A DNA stretch of 64,000 nt. It comes from [Phialemoniopsis] sp. UDSM-2020. Its lineage: Eukaryota; Ascomycota; Sordariomycetes; Thyridiales; Thyridiaceae. Positions 1 through 10,273 of this stretch are shown here, in pieces (position 1 is the stretch's first letter; every line of letters begins with the position of its first letter). The stretch is taken from the NCBI GenBank assembly GCA_018873225.1, contig JAEILZ010000002.1:4092001-4156000 (forward strand), in the 5' to 3' direction. The notes under the pieces were generated by a model. The model was not told where the DNA came from. It saw nothing but the letters and a program-made list of their open reading frames with translations, and did not search any database. The position numbers were made by a program, and so were the translations under genes.

Positions 1-233
1 CCCTTGCGACTCAAATGGCCGAACGGGCTGGCGCTGAGAGAATCATGGGAGCCAAAGGATTGGAAATGTACAGCTTGCTCAGCCAGCAGAGCAAGTACAA
101 GGACCTGGATGTGAGAGCAATGTTCAGGTTCATTGGAGGGCAGGAGAAATGGGACGAGGCCCTTGAGAGCAATGGGGATGCAGCCCAGGGCTTGGATCAT
201 AGTGGAGGCGAGAATGGCTTGAACGGACATTGA
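1..233 (+). CDS. C-terminal end of a probable NAD-binding dehydrogenase (3-hydroxyisobutyrate dehydrogenase-like), partial
   Basis: The frame is open from the window edge (first full codon at 3) to a TGA at 231-233, giving about 76 C-terminal residues. The sequence runs through an Ala/Gly/Met-rich helix (AERAGAERIMGAKGLEMY), then DLDVRAMFRFIGGQEKW, then a hydrophilic tail. The pattern of a helical segment followed by D-L-D-x-R-x-x-x-R-[FY]-[IL]-G-G-x-E-x-W resembles the C-terminus of fungal 6-phosphogluconate/3-hydroxyisobutyrate dehydrogenase-type proteins as I remember them. The NAD-binding and catalytic regions lie outside the window, so the assignment is tentative. The neighbour at 413-1429 is also a member of the 6PGDH-like superfamily. 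Confidence 0.45.
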   Translation, partial: LATQMAERAGAERIMGAKGLEMYSLLSQQSKYKDLDVRAMFRFIGGQEKWDEALESNGDAAQGLDHSGGENGLNGH

Positions 234-412
234 TTAGATTTTGATACGCGTTTTACTACATGAAGACATACACACATTTCCATCCGCTTTGTAGCATTTG
301 ACTTCTCATCCTTGTGGATTATAATAGGTTTCATAGCCATATGACAAATGTGCTTTTCTTTTTTTCAAAAAAGCCAACAACCGAAAGGTTACTGTAATCT
401 ACAAGAAGTATA

Positions 413-1429
413 TCAGGGATTCTTTGCATGGGCCTCTTTCAGCAAAGCCCAGCACCTACCTTTTGCCAGGGCATAAAGAGTTTCCAGTCGAGTCACGACC
501 ACACCTTTACTCTTCCCAAGCCTCATAACATTGCCCAGAATCGCTTCTACCTCGAACTCTCTCCCCTGTCTGACATCTTGAAGCATGCTCATCTCCCTCC
601 CTGTCCCCGTCTCCGCCCTCTTCTTCGCAATGGAAAACTTCTCCTCGGCCACCTCGACCGTAATACACGGGATGCCCATTGCCTTCGCAACCTCGAGTAT
701 CTCCATAATGACGCCCCAAGCCAGGTCATGCGCGAATGGCTCCGAGGTATGCAGGAAATCCCCGTCTGTGGTGAGCGTCAGGGCGCCGATGGGATTCCAC
801 ACCGCATTCATGAACAGCTTGGCCCAGCGCGCGCTTTGTATGTCGTCGTGCACCTCGGCTTTGCCCCCGCCCTTGATCATGAGGTCGGCGAAACGTCTTG
901 CGGCCTCCTTGTGCGCCTCGGGTGCGGTGGAGGGGTACGTGCCCATCTCGAAGAGGTTTAGCATCTCGGGATACTCGATTGTGCCCGGCCCCGTCTGCAC
1001 CGCAGGGCAGTATACCACTCCACTAAGGATGGCATTGTTGGGGTACGCCGCTGCGATCTCCTCTTCGATCATTATACCATTCTGTGCCAGAATTATGGTT
1101 GTGCTAGGTTTGCCCTCCAGAACAGGTCTCAGTTGCTCAGCCAGCGAGGGTTTGCTACCGGGAAACGCCTTGGTGCAGACGAGTACATAGTCGAAAATCT
1201 CGTTGGTGCATTCATGAACATCCCGCACTACAGCAGTCGGTTTGTACGAGACGTTGCCATATCGCACGGATGAAAGCTTAAACCCATCTGCTTTTACCAC
1301 CTCGTAGTTCGACCGACAGACCGCCGTTACGCTGCAGCCGGCTTGTAGGAGCTGGTACAAGTAGACACCGCCAATACTGCCAGCGCCGTAGAGAAGAATG
1401 TTGGCACTCGGGGCACAATGACTACCCAT
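413..1429 (-). CDS. 2-dehydropantoate 2-reductase (ketopantoate reductase, ApbA/PanE family)
   Basis: Single exon, 338 residues. Members of this family reduce 2-dehydropantoate to pantoate with NADPH in pantothenate synthesis, although fungi carry several paralogues of unknown substrate. The N-terminal Rossmann fold has the dinucleotide motif YGAGSIGGVYLYQLLQAG (about residues 14-31), followed by V-L-V-C-T-K-A and the family motif A-Q-N-G (around 116-119). The C-terminal helical domain begins with R-W-A-K-L-F-M-N-A-V-W-N-P, which contains the expected catalytic Lys and Asn. A later S-M-L-Q-D-V-R-Q-G-R-E-F-E-V-E segment matches the family's conserved SSMxQDxxxGRxTEIE block. Length is normal for fungal members. 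No obvious organelle-targeting peptide is visible. The gene is divergent from the MFS transporter gene, with about 516 bp between start codons. Confidence 0.9.
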   Translation of the reverse strand: MGSHCAPSANILLYGAGSIGGVYLYQLLQAGCSVTAVCRSNYEVVKADGFKLSSVRYGNVSYKPTAVVRDVHECTNEIFDYVLVCTKAFPGSKPSLAEQLRPVLEGKPSTTIILAQNGIMIEEEIAAAYPNNAILSGVVYCPAVQTGPGTIEYPEMLNLFEMGTYPSTAPEAHKEAARRFADLMIKGGGKAEVHDDIQSARWAKLFMNAVWNPIGALTLTTDGDFLHTSEPFAHDLAWGVIMEILEVAKAMGIPCITVEVAEEKFSIAKKRAETGTGREMSMLQDVRQGREFEVEAILGNVMRLGKSKGVVVTRLETLYALAKGRCWALLKEAHAKNP

Positions 1430-1945
1430 GGTGGCGGAAGTGGTCGATCCGATATCGCAAGCTCGAGGACTGAGGGCCCAGGGGGACGGACTCTTGAGCG
1501 CTCAGGGGTAGCGGGGGGCGAATTGACTTAACCTCCTTCAGGGGCATTGGATTGATACCCGAGGCAAGTACATAAACGTTTTGTAGGCACAAGTCGGAAG
1601 TCCCGGTACAGAGCCAGGTCAAAACAATGGCCAAGTCTTTTAGGGAGTTCGGGGTTTCACTCAATCGGCAGCGGGGTTCTCCTCTAGTCTCGGGCAGCTC
1701 CGACATTGTTCAAAAAGCGGCGTGCCAAGGCCGAGCATTCAATATTGCACCCCATGGGGATCTCCAGACGGGCTTACCAAGTTTCTACCAATGCAATATC
1801 TAGTTGGGGGATATAAGAAAGGTCAAGGAGTTTCTGGGGTAGAGATGAGTTTTCGACTAGCATGGTCATACGAGTCGTTTTTTGCTCCTTCTGTCCAAGT
1901 TGTCCAACTCAATTCTGCCACTACCAAGTTTCACACACGTCAACC
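1430..1945. promoter_or_regulatory. Divergent promoter region between the ketopantoate reductase and MFS genes
   Basis: This is 516 bp between two head-to-head start codons. It has no credible ORF of its own. The right half holds a TATA-like element for the transporter (separate entry). No TATA-like site is obvious for the leftward gene. Shared control of the pair is an inference from layout only. Confidence 0.5.
1812..1817 (+). promoter_or_regulatory. TATA-like box of the MFS transporter gene
   Basis: TATAAG sits within gggatataagaaagg, about 130 nt upstream of the ATG at 1946. The distance is typical of a fungal core promoter with a leader of around 100 nt. Confidence 0.4.
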
Positions 1946-3704
1946 ATGTCGCCGCCTCAGCAAGATGTCGATTTACGCGTCCTACCCGAGCAGATCGAGC
2001 AGAAGTCGGCATGTACTCACGCCGAGGACTGTGCGGACGATCCATTCTCCCTGACTCAGGAGGAGTTGGCGTTTGTCCAGAACTTCCCGGACAAAAGACG
2101 CAGGCAGATTCTGTGGAAGATAGACTTGCGACTGATTCCGTTCTTGACACTGCTATACCTCTTCGCCTTCCTTGATAGAGCCAACATCGGTGTGTCTTTC
2201 TCCCTTTTGCTTCGCTTCCTTGCAAGAGACATTTACTAACGTTGGACAAGGTAATGCTAAAATCGAGGGGCTTGTGGTTGATACCGGTCTGACCGATTCT
2301 CAATACCAACTCTGTTTGAGCATCTTTTATGTCCCGTATCTTCTATTTGGTAAGTAGTTTCTGAGCGCATGTATTTGTTACCAACTTTCTTATTAACGGA
2401 CCAGAAATCCCGAGTAACCATTACCTTAACAAGATGACGCGCCCATCTCTCTACATTGCCAGCATCGTTGTCGGTTGGGGGTTGGTCATGACGTTCGCCG
2501 GCCTCGTCCAAAGCTTTGCCGGCCTAATTACCATCCGAATTTTGCTGGGTACTATAGGTATGCCTCGACCGCTGGCATGGAGACCAGGCCTTGAAGTACT
2601 GGTCGACTGACGCAATAGTTATCATCAACAGAATCGGGTTTCTTCCCAGGCTCTATCCTCATCATCTCCAAGTGGTATCTTCCCAACGAGACACAAAGCC
2701 GAATCGCAGTCTTCTACACCGCCACGGCCCTGGCAGGCGCCTTGAGCGGGCTGCTGGCGGCCGGCATTGCCCAGATGGATGGCGTCGGTGGGTTGAGTGG
2801 CTGGCGCTGGATCTTTCTCCTGGAGGGCATCGTCACGGTCTTCCTCGGAGCTCTCACCTACTTCTTCCTGATCGACACCCCGTCCCTGTCTCGCGGCTGG
2901 CTCGCCCCGGACGACGTACGATACCTCGAACTGCGGCAGCGCGCAGACCCGTCCCGCCGGGCAATGCAGCGCGCCAAGAAGGGCGGCAGCTCGGCGGCCA
3001 CGCGCAAGGCCCTGTTCGCTGTCCTGACGGACTGGCAGATCTGGATGCACGGCATCATCTACTGGTCCAACACGGTGCCCAACAACGGCCTCAAATTCAC
3101 CATGCCGCAGATCATCCGCAACATGGGCTTCACCTCGACGCGAGCGCAGCTCCTGACGATCCCGCCGTACTGCGTCGGCGCCCTGTCGGCGTACGTCTCG
3201 GAACTGTTCGCGGACCGGTACAGCTGGCGGATGCCCTTCATCGTCGGGCCGCAGCTCGTCGTCATCGTCGCGTACTCGGTGCTCTTTAGCAAGTCAGCGG
3301 ACATCACCAACAACATCCCGGTGGGCTACTTCAGCCTCTGCCTGGCGTGTCTCGGCCTGTACCCGATCAACCCGTGCGGCAACGCGTGGAACCTGAACAA
3401 CCTGGCGGGAGTCGAGAAGCGAGCCATGGGCATCGCATTCATGCTGTGCATCGGCAATATTGGAGGCATCATCAGCGGGTTTATTTATATTGACAGCGAG
3501 AAGCCCAAATACCCTACCGGGTTCGGAAACAGTTTGGGGTTTGTCGGAGCTGGCGTTGTGGCTTGTCTCATTGTGGAAGCTGCTTACAAGTACATCAACA
3601 CCCAGAGGGCGAAGCTGTCCGAGGCAGAGATATTTGCCAAGTATACGAGGGAGGAGCTGGAGGCCATGGGGGATCGATCACCTCTGTACAGATACGCGCT
3701 GTAA
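1946..3704 (+). CDS. MFS transporter, anion:cation symporter (ACS) family, allantoate/pantothenate/nicotinate permease-like
   Basis: Four exons: 1946-2189, 2251-2349, 2405-2557 and 2632-3704 (all introns phase 1, GT-AG), giving 522 residues. The start at 1946 is the ATG that begins the hydrophilic N-terminus; an in-frame ATG at 1862 lies upstream and is less likely. The spliced protein begins with a charged cytosolic segment (F-P-D-K-R-R-R-Q-I-L-W-K-I-D-L-R-L-I-P), then TM1 ending L-D-R-A-N-I-G-N-A, the classic ACS-family signature. TM4-5 contain the R-I-L-L-G-T-I-E-S-G-F-F-P-G block and then S-G-W-R-W-I-F-L-L-E-G. About 12 TM segments can be drawn. Relatives carry nicotinate, pantothenate (yeast Fen2), allantoate or biotin. 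The substrate cannot be read from sequence, but the divergent ketopantoate reductase makes a pantothenate-related anion attractive. Confidence 0.9.
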
Positions 3705-5649
3705 GCGAGGACTGTGAATGGTATCTGGCATCCATATGACACGCTGTAGCTCGTCGTCCATGGATGGCAATACCACCAGATGTATCTTACCACGTATTAA
3801 ACCCTTCATTTGAATGAGCCCCGTTGCTTCTCCTTCAACAAATAGTTTAGCCAGCGTTGACAAGATGTTGGACATCCACGGTCATGTGACCGCGCAGAAC
3901 GCTGCCATCAACGATAGCACAACCACGTGATCTTCATCCCTTGAAAAGAGCGGCCTTACGTTTTCCTGTTATGTGAAGGCCGACAGCAAGTCGACGCAGC
4001 TGCAACGAGTCACATTTCCTGTTCTATGTCAGGATCTGTCGTCGTCGTTCTGGCATGAATTCAAATTTCAGCTGTCCGGTCAACAGTAGCAGACAAAAGA
4101 CACGCAAAGTGGACATTTTCTCCCACAAGAAAACACCAGGGCCGCTAGGGCGTTCTAGCTCGCCTCGGTTGGCTGGTCTAGCGTGGTCTGAGGCGGGCCT
4201 TTCTAGCCAAGAAAAAGGCGGAGGGAGAGGCTGATACGAAGCTTGGGCTGATTAGTGCGCGAATAGAGAGAGGCAGTTTGCTAGCCTTGTTCAATTCACT
4301 GTGTTGTCTGTCTCCTTGTCACCTTCGAACAACAAAACAATGGCTCTGCTGCAAGAGTTGCAAGTGTGATCAGGAGCTCTCAATCCCCCGCCGCCCCTGG
4401 CTCGAGCATTGAGGGGACAAAGCACGAGGACATTTGATTTGCGGGCATGACGGGTGATGCAGTCGTTTATTTAGTAGCAGATTTAGCAGCGCAGATGCAC
4501 GGGCCAGGCCCAATCTCGGTCAACAATGCCAAGACCAAGCAGCCGCTGGTCAGGAGCCTAGTCCCTCGGGGCCAGGCGAACCACGCATAAGGGCCGTTAG
4601 TGGCCTCGAGACCTCCTAAGCGCCTGTAATGCAAGTGCCTCAGTTCACCTGGAGTGCCAAAGTGCTAACCAAAGGCCCCCTGGTCGACTCTTTTTTCTCC
4701 CCAACCAACCCCAGTATTGAGGCCCGCCAGCAGCCAGTAGCCAGCGAATTGGGCAAATTCCCACACCACAGACCACCCGTGGACCTCCCCTTCCCCCTTC
4801 AACGCATTTTGTCTCTCGCTCGTTCTCCTCGCCCTCTCCCATTTCTCCTCCCTCATCCACGCCCTTTCTCCCTCCGCCTCCCGAGCCCGCATCCTCCTCT
4901 CTCAACTTGCTCGGCGTGCAGTCCAAACAGGCCAGCCTTCAATACTCTGTGTGCCTTTTCTCGGGCCACAGCCGGCAAGCACCACCTTCCGAGGCTCTCT
5001 CCGACCACGGGTCGTCCATCTCCTTTTCTCGGTCGGAGCAAACTAGGTTCAGGCCTTTGGTCCCTTTTCCGTCCGGCAACCACCACCATTTCTCTCACCA
5101 CTCCCTCCCGATCGGGCCTTTCCTTGGCGTGCCACGACGAGAAAACGTAACGCAGACGGCGAATAGTCAACAGCGACGCATGCACATTTCAATTGAGCGA
5201 TTACCTGGACGGATATCTCTTGCCTAGAAGGTTACCGACGTGCAACTTCAGCCTCACCCACCGCCACGACGCTATCTTTGGCTTGGCTCCATTCAGTAAG
5301 TTTGCCAACAGCATCGTGAACCACCACACCACACACCACACATCACACACCACTCCCTCCACTCCTCAACACCCTGCCTCCACCGACCTCACATGTCGGT
5401 CCCTCTATCGGCCTGTTGCCTCTCCCATCTTCTCTACATCCAGACATTTGAGAACAACAGCACGCAGAGACCAGGGGCATGCATCGCTGACCGCCTATCC
5501 ACAACTCACAGCCGACCCCTTGGCACCCAAAAGGCAATAAGACTCATCGCTACTTTGCCTTCGCCGACATCCCACCCCGAACCAGGCACACCTAAAAATC
5601 TCGTTCGTAACGATCTCCCATCTCGTCGAATCCAGCTACCTGGGCTACA
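3705..5649 (+). promoter_or_regulatory. Intergenic region and long pyrimidine-rich leader of the casein kinase gene
   Basis: No protein gene is supported. The first kilobase holds only the 3' end of the transporter gene and mixed sequence. From about 4650 to the ATG at 5650 the plus strand is strongly C/T-rich with A-C-C-A-C-A-rich runs (around 5320-5360), typical of a fungal promoter and long 5' leader. Several upstream ATGs occur (for example 4629 and 5393). The ORF from 5393 would overlap the kinase start in another frame, unless the candidate leader intron at 5296-5635 is removed. Confidence 0.55.
5296..5635 (+). promoter_or_regulatory. Candidate 5'-UTR intron of the casein kinase gene
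   Basis: A perfect fungal donor (CA|GTAAGT) starts at 5296, and a pyrimidine-rich acceptor (gaatccag) ends at 5635, 14 nt before the kinase ATG. Removing this 340-nt segment would delete the upstream ATG at 5393 whose frame overlaps the main start. Other acceptors nearby (around 5440 and 5510) are possible. This is a prediction from splice signals alone. Confidence 0.4.
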
Positions 5650-7204
5650 ATGGCATCCTCATCATCAAACGTAGTTGGTGTGCACTACAGAGTAGGCAAG
5701 AAGATCGGAGAGGGATCTTTTGGTGTCATTTTCGAAGGCACCAACCTGCTCAACAACCAGCAGGTCGCCATCAAGTTTGTAAGTTTCAAACCTTTCCCCC
5801 CTTCGCTGTGCATGTTTAAAGTCGCCATCGCAAAATGAAAGTTTCGCTGACAAGCCATCCTACAGGAACCAAGGAAGAGCGATGCTCCTCAGCTTCGAGA
5901 TGAATACCGGACATACAAGATCCTGGTCGGCTGCCGTGAGTTATTTCGCGGTCGTGTTTTCTATGAGCGATCTGAAGCTGACGAAATCCCGATAGCCGGC
6001 ATCCCCAACGTCTACTACTTTGGCCAAGAGGGACTCCATAACATTCTGGTTATCGATCTCCTAGGACCTTCCCTCGAGGATTTGTTTGATCACTGCAATC
6101 GCCGCTTCACTATCAAGACCGTCGTCATGGTTGCCAAGCAGATGGTATGCTCCCACAGCCGGTTCCTTTACCTAGGTGCATTTGAGTTGCTGACATTTTG
6201 TTCTCTAGCTGTCCCGCGTGCAGACAATCCACGAGAAGAACCTCATCTACCGTGACATCAAGCCCGATAACTTCCTCATTGGCAGGCCCGGCACCAAGAC
6301 AGCCAATGTCATCCACGTGGTCGACTTTGGCATGGCCAAGCAGTACAGAGATCCCAAGACGAAGCAGCACATTCCTTACCGCGAGCGAAAGTCTCTCTCC
6401 GGCACAGCGCGCTACATGAGTATCAACACTCATCTGGGACGTGAACAGTCCCGCCGAGATGATCTCGAGGCGCTTGGTCACGTCTTCATGTACTTCCTCC
6501 GCGGTGGCCTGCCGTGGCAAGGACTCAAGGCCGCGACCAACAAGCAAAAGTACGAGAAGATTGGCGAGAAGAAACAGACGACAGCCATCAAGGAGCTCTG
6601 CGAGGGCTTTCCCCTTCAGTTCGAGAAATATCTGACGTATGTCCGCAACTTGGGCTTCGAGGATACACCCGACTACGATTACCTGCGCGAGCTCTTCACG
6701 CAAGCCCTCAAGGATGCCGGTGGCGTCGAGGATGGCGAATACGACTGGATGAAGGTTGGCAAGGAGAAGAAGCACGACTGGGACCGTCCCGGTGCGCTCC
6801 ACAACCCAAACCAGAGACCCGGTGCATCCAACATGGAGCTGCACGGCAACTCGCGCGGGGCGACAACGCCTCACCAAGACCCTCGTTCTCGCCTGACTGC
6901 CGACCGTTTAAACGCCGCGCAACCCCCGCCTCCTTCACCGATCAAACAAACACCCCGGAAAGATCGGCAAAACGCCCCCGGCGCCATGATGGCACAGCGA
7001 GGGTCAGGAGTCGGGGGTCTCCGGGACATGGCCACCCCGACGGGCTCGACGCAGGCTCAATTCCAGAACAGCAGCCAGAACCTGCCTCAGAGGCCGATGC
7101 ACCAGCAGGTCAACATGCAGGCGCAGGCCCCGTCTAACGGCCGCCCGGGTGAGGCTCAGCCGACTGGCTTCCAGAAGTTCATGAAGGTGCTCTGCTGTGG
7201 CTAG
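5650..7204 (+). CDS. Casein kinase I, membrane-anchored YCK1/2 (CK1-gamma-like) type
   Basis: Four exons: 5650-5778, 5866-5935, 5996-6144 and 6209-7204, giving 447 residues. The kinase domain starts at about residue 12 with the Gly-rich loop GEGSFG (20-25) and the ATP-binding Lys (A-I-K, residue 42). The catalytic loop Y-R-D-I-K-P-D-N is at about 130-137 (Asp132) and DFG at 155-157. The CK1-specific [12 protein letters not shown] replaces the usual APE motif. The C-terminal 150 residues are Pro/Gln/Asn-rich and end in K-V-L-C-C-G. A terminal Cys-Cys is the palmitoylation signal of the yeast Yck1/Yck2 kinases, which act at the plasma membrane in endocytosis, nutrient signalling and morphogenesis. 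Introns cluster at the 5' end. The length and C-tail separate it from Hrr25/CK1-delta types. Confidence 0.95.
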
Positions 7205-8649
7205 TCATTCGGTGAGTCTGACCTGCTTCGCCTTGACCGTCGGGCCGGTTAATCTAACGCGTCCCAGAAGACGAAGATATTGGTTTCCAGGAGCATTAGA
7301 CATGGCGGCGATGACGCCCGCAATTTGATTTCCGGACATATAGAGAGGAGCACGCCTCTTCTAACGATAAACTACATATCAGCCCTGCCCGCACGACCAT
7401 ATTCAACTGCTATTCAGGCACAAGACGCCCGGATAGCCGATGGCCACACGCCACATTGTCAGACTTGCGACATGGGGCTGCAGAGACATCTCTCCTAGCC
7501 TCCCACTCTTTCTGGTCCTGCTCTGACACAGAGTCGCGCAAGCCCCGGCCTACTGGCTGCATGCCAGTCCGGAACGACGATGATGGCTGGGACACGGGAC
7601 AGCGCACGCACTACCCTCTTCTATTGCCCACCATCATGATGAGACCAGGACGACCTTGTTTTCTTTTCTTGATAATTCTACCTGTTGAAGACCAGTCAGC
7701 GTTGGCGCTGGCTGGGCATCATCACCTTTTACCACATTGTTTTTCTCGACACGTCTTGCGCGCAAAAAAAGGAATTCTGCATTGGGTCTGGCCGGCTTTC
7801 CCTCACGTCTTTTTGTTTTCCTTTGTTCACAGCTCCTTGTTAATAATATTTCTCATCGAGTTTCTTTTTGGTTGTTTTCCAGCAGCGACACAGTTTCATG
7901 AGGTGGAGCGATCTAGACATTGATGGGAGAAGGGGGGAGGAGATGAGAGAGTATCTGCAGGAGCAGGTTGTGCGGAGGCATAGAGGGGAGAAGAGGTCAC
8001 CCGTGGCTGGGTGTTACCATCAGCGGCTTGTTAAGCGAATGGTGTAGCTCATGAGATATAGAATTGAGCTACTGGTATTCTTCTGACGCCACATGACGAT
8101 GAACACTCGCGAGTACGGCCGGGATCTGGGGAGGTCTGACCAGTGAGGCAAGTCAAGATTTTAGGAATAGAACGGAATTAAGAAACAGATCATGGCCGTT
8201 ACAAGCCTTTCAAAATAAGTGCCCGCAAGCCTGCGCCATGGGATCTGGCTCGCATATAATGTTGCGTCTTCACTGTCAAGGATGTGGGGAGTCATTCATG
8301 CGCGGAGTACCGATCAAGAGAAGATGCACGTATATATCATTACAAAGATGCTGTGTAGGTGGTCATTTCAACGCCTGTCGACAACCAAATACATCGACAC
8401 GTTAAAGGGGGCGCCGATTCTCTACTGATAGTATTTTTGAAACCCATCCCTTTCGCCTATCCGGACTCTTTTCCCTGCCCTCCACCAGACCATGACATAA
8501 GATCCGACGTGCTTTCATTCTCCCTCTCATGTTGCGACATACCTCACCAGGACCTAGTTTAGTCCCCGAGATATATGAGAACAGGCAGAGGGAGCGATGC
8601 CACGCGGCACATCCCAGCTCGGAGCCTTCGATTCGTGGCCCCCTTTCTT
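7205..8649. other. Intergenic region between casein kinase and p24 genes (tail to tail)
   Basis: Convergent 3' ends with no supported gene. The kinase side contains a possible 3'-UTR intron (gtgagtctg from 7211, acceptor tcccag near 7267). ORFs of up to about 155 codons occur but have no recognisable domains and are rich in low-complexity hydrophobic runs from T-rich sequence near 7830-7870. Confidence 0.5.
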
Positions 8650-9525
8650 CTACGTGAGCTTCTGCTTGATGAAGAAGGACCGCAGGTGTGAGAGCTGCCA
8701 TGCGCAGGTGCCGCCGAGGATGACGAGCTGGATGATGATCCAGCGGACGACGCGGGCGTTTGTCGACTCGGACTGGTCGCGGAACTCGGCCTCGCGTTCC
8801 TAGTAGTTTAATTAGCATTCATCATCCCCTCTGCCAAGGCGGAAATGACAGTGTGCGGAAATACTAACCCTCTGGAAGACCTGCTCCCTCCGGATGTCGT
8901 TGAGGCGGGCGTTGAGGTCGCGGATGCGGCCGGCAATGTCCTCGATCTTGCTCTTGTCCGAGGACTCGATGGCGCTCGTCTCGCCGATGGCGAGGTCGAG
9001 GGTGAAGCGGATGCCGCCGTTGGGGTTGGAAAGGGAGAGCCACGAGGAGCGGCCCGAGTTGGAGGAAGGGGTGAAGCAGAGCTTGTGCTCGCCGGCGTCG
9101 GCGGCGGTGAAGGTGAAGCGGCCCTCGGCCTGGCCGCGGTTGGAGACGACACGGTGGTCGTTGTCGAAGGTTTCCTAGAGGGAGTGGATTAGCGCCTCGT
9201 CTCTTTAAAGCCTTCGCATATTCGTATCTGTTTGTATTGGGGTATTGCAACTGGATTAGAAGCAGAGTATGGCTGCTTGCTACTGCAGCCGGGCTTGAGA
9301 AGGGATAGGAGCGGTTCTTACGTCGACAGAGATGTAGATGCTCAAGCCGTCGTGCTTCCACCAGGTCCCCCGCTGCTCATCGTACTCTTCGGCGGAGTAG
9401 GTACCAACAACCATGGTGTCCTTAGGCAGCTCCTCGAAGAAGCACTTGGGCACGGAGCCATCGATATAGAAGTAGAGCGCCTGGGCGACGGTGCTCAGGG
9501 CGAGCACGGGGAGAAACGCTCTCAT
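8650..9525 (-). CDS. p24 (emp24/GP25L) family cargo receptor, alpha/Erp1-like
   Basis: Three exons on the minus strand: 9525-9322, 9174-8869 and 8799-8650, giving 219 residues. The N-terminal 16 residues form a signal peptide ([16 protein letters not shown]), and the mature protein starts L-Y-F-Y-I-D-G. The GOLD domain carries the two conserved disulfide cysteines (Cys28 in V-P-K-C-F-F and Cys101 in H-K-L-C-F-T-P). A coiled-coil stalk follows (residues about 128-180), then one TM helix ([14 protein letters not shown]). The short cytosolic tail is [11 protein letters not shown], with the Phe-Phe pair used for COPII binding. p24 proteins form hetero-oligomers that sort GPI-anchored and other cargo between ER and Golgi. 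The subfamily is inferred from the N-terminus and tail. The gene is divergent from SWC4. Confidence 0.92.
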
Positions 9526-10273
9526 CTTGGCGGGTTGTGTGTCGTCGTCTTCTCTTTCGTTCGGTAGGTCACAAGGGTCGTTCCCTTTCTATATCCCCAG
9601 AGGCCCAATCTCGAGAATGTCAATTCGCGAATCGAATCGTATTGACGCTGCAGGAATTGGTGTGGGAGGAAGAAGTCGTCGTCGTCGTGTCGTGGGGGTT
9701 GAGATTCACGAGCTTTGGGCTTGCCCCTAAAGTGAGAGTTGCTGATGCTGTGTGGTCTTGGCCCAAAAGCTGCCACGTTCGAAAATCTGCTAGACACTGG
9801 CCAGCCGCCAAAAGAGCCAGGCCAGGGGTGAAAAGTAGCGGCAAAAGCGTGTTTTGGCGCGTGGGTTCCAATTGCTAGTGTCTCTGTCACGTGCGACACT
9901 TCCAATTTGCATGGCTGCTGAAAAGCTGAGGCGCCCTGACCTCAGGCCTGAACGGGACGCTAAAATTTTGGTCGACGAGCCCATCATCACTGATAACAGC
10001 CATCTAAAATTTCCCCTTCATCCCACGTCGCGTCCCAGCTCGACAAGCATAGACGAAAACACAAATCAACGAATCGGTATCGCATCAAGGATCGGACCAA
10101 AGTCACATCAATCGTGTACTTACCGACTTCCCGTTTCGATCCAGCGCTATCATTTCATTGTCCCGGCGGATTTTTAATTGGTCGCTTCGCACGGTTTGAA
10201 GTCCCGTCATGATCTTCTGAACTTCACCAACCCTGTACAATACTTGAGCCTACGCGATCAAAACCCCATCACC
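9526..10273. promoter_or_regulatory. Divergent promoter region between p24 and SWC4 genes
   Basis: 748 bp between opposing start codons. It holds an E-box-like CACGTG near 9889, and no supported ORF. An in-frame leftward extension of SWC4 exists only from a TTG codon at 10178, so no AUG-initiated extension is available. Confidence 0.45.

Noticed and set aside
10178..10273. 32-residue upstream extension of SWC4
   Set aside because: Begins with TTG; the ATG at 10274 has a better context and starts the conserved D-V-R-D-V-L-N-L-P segment.
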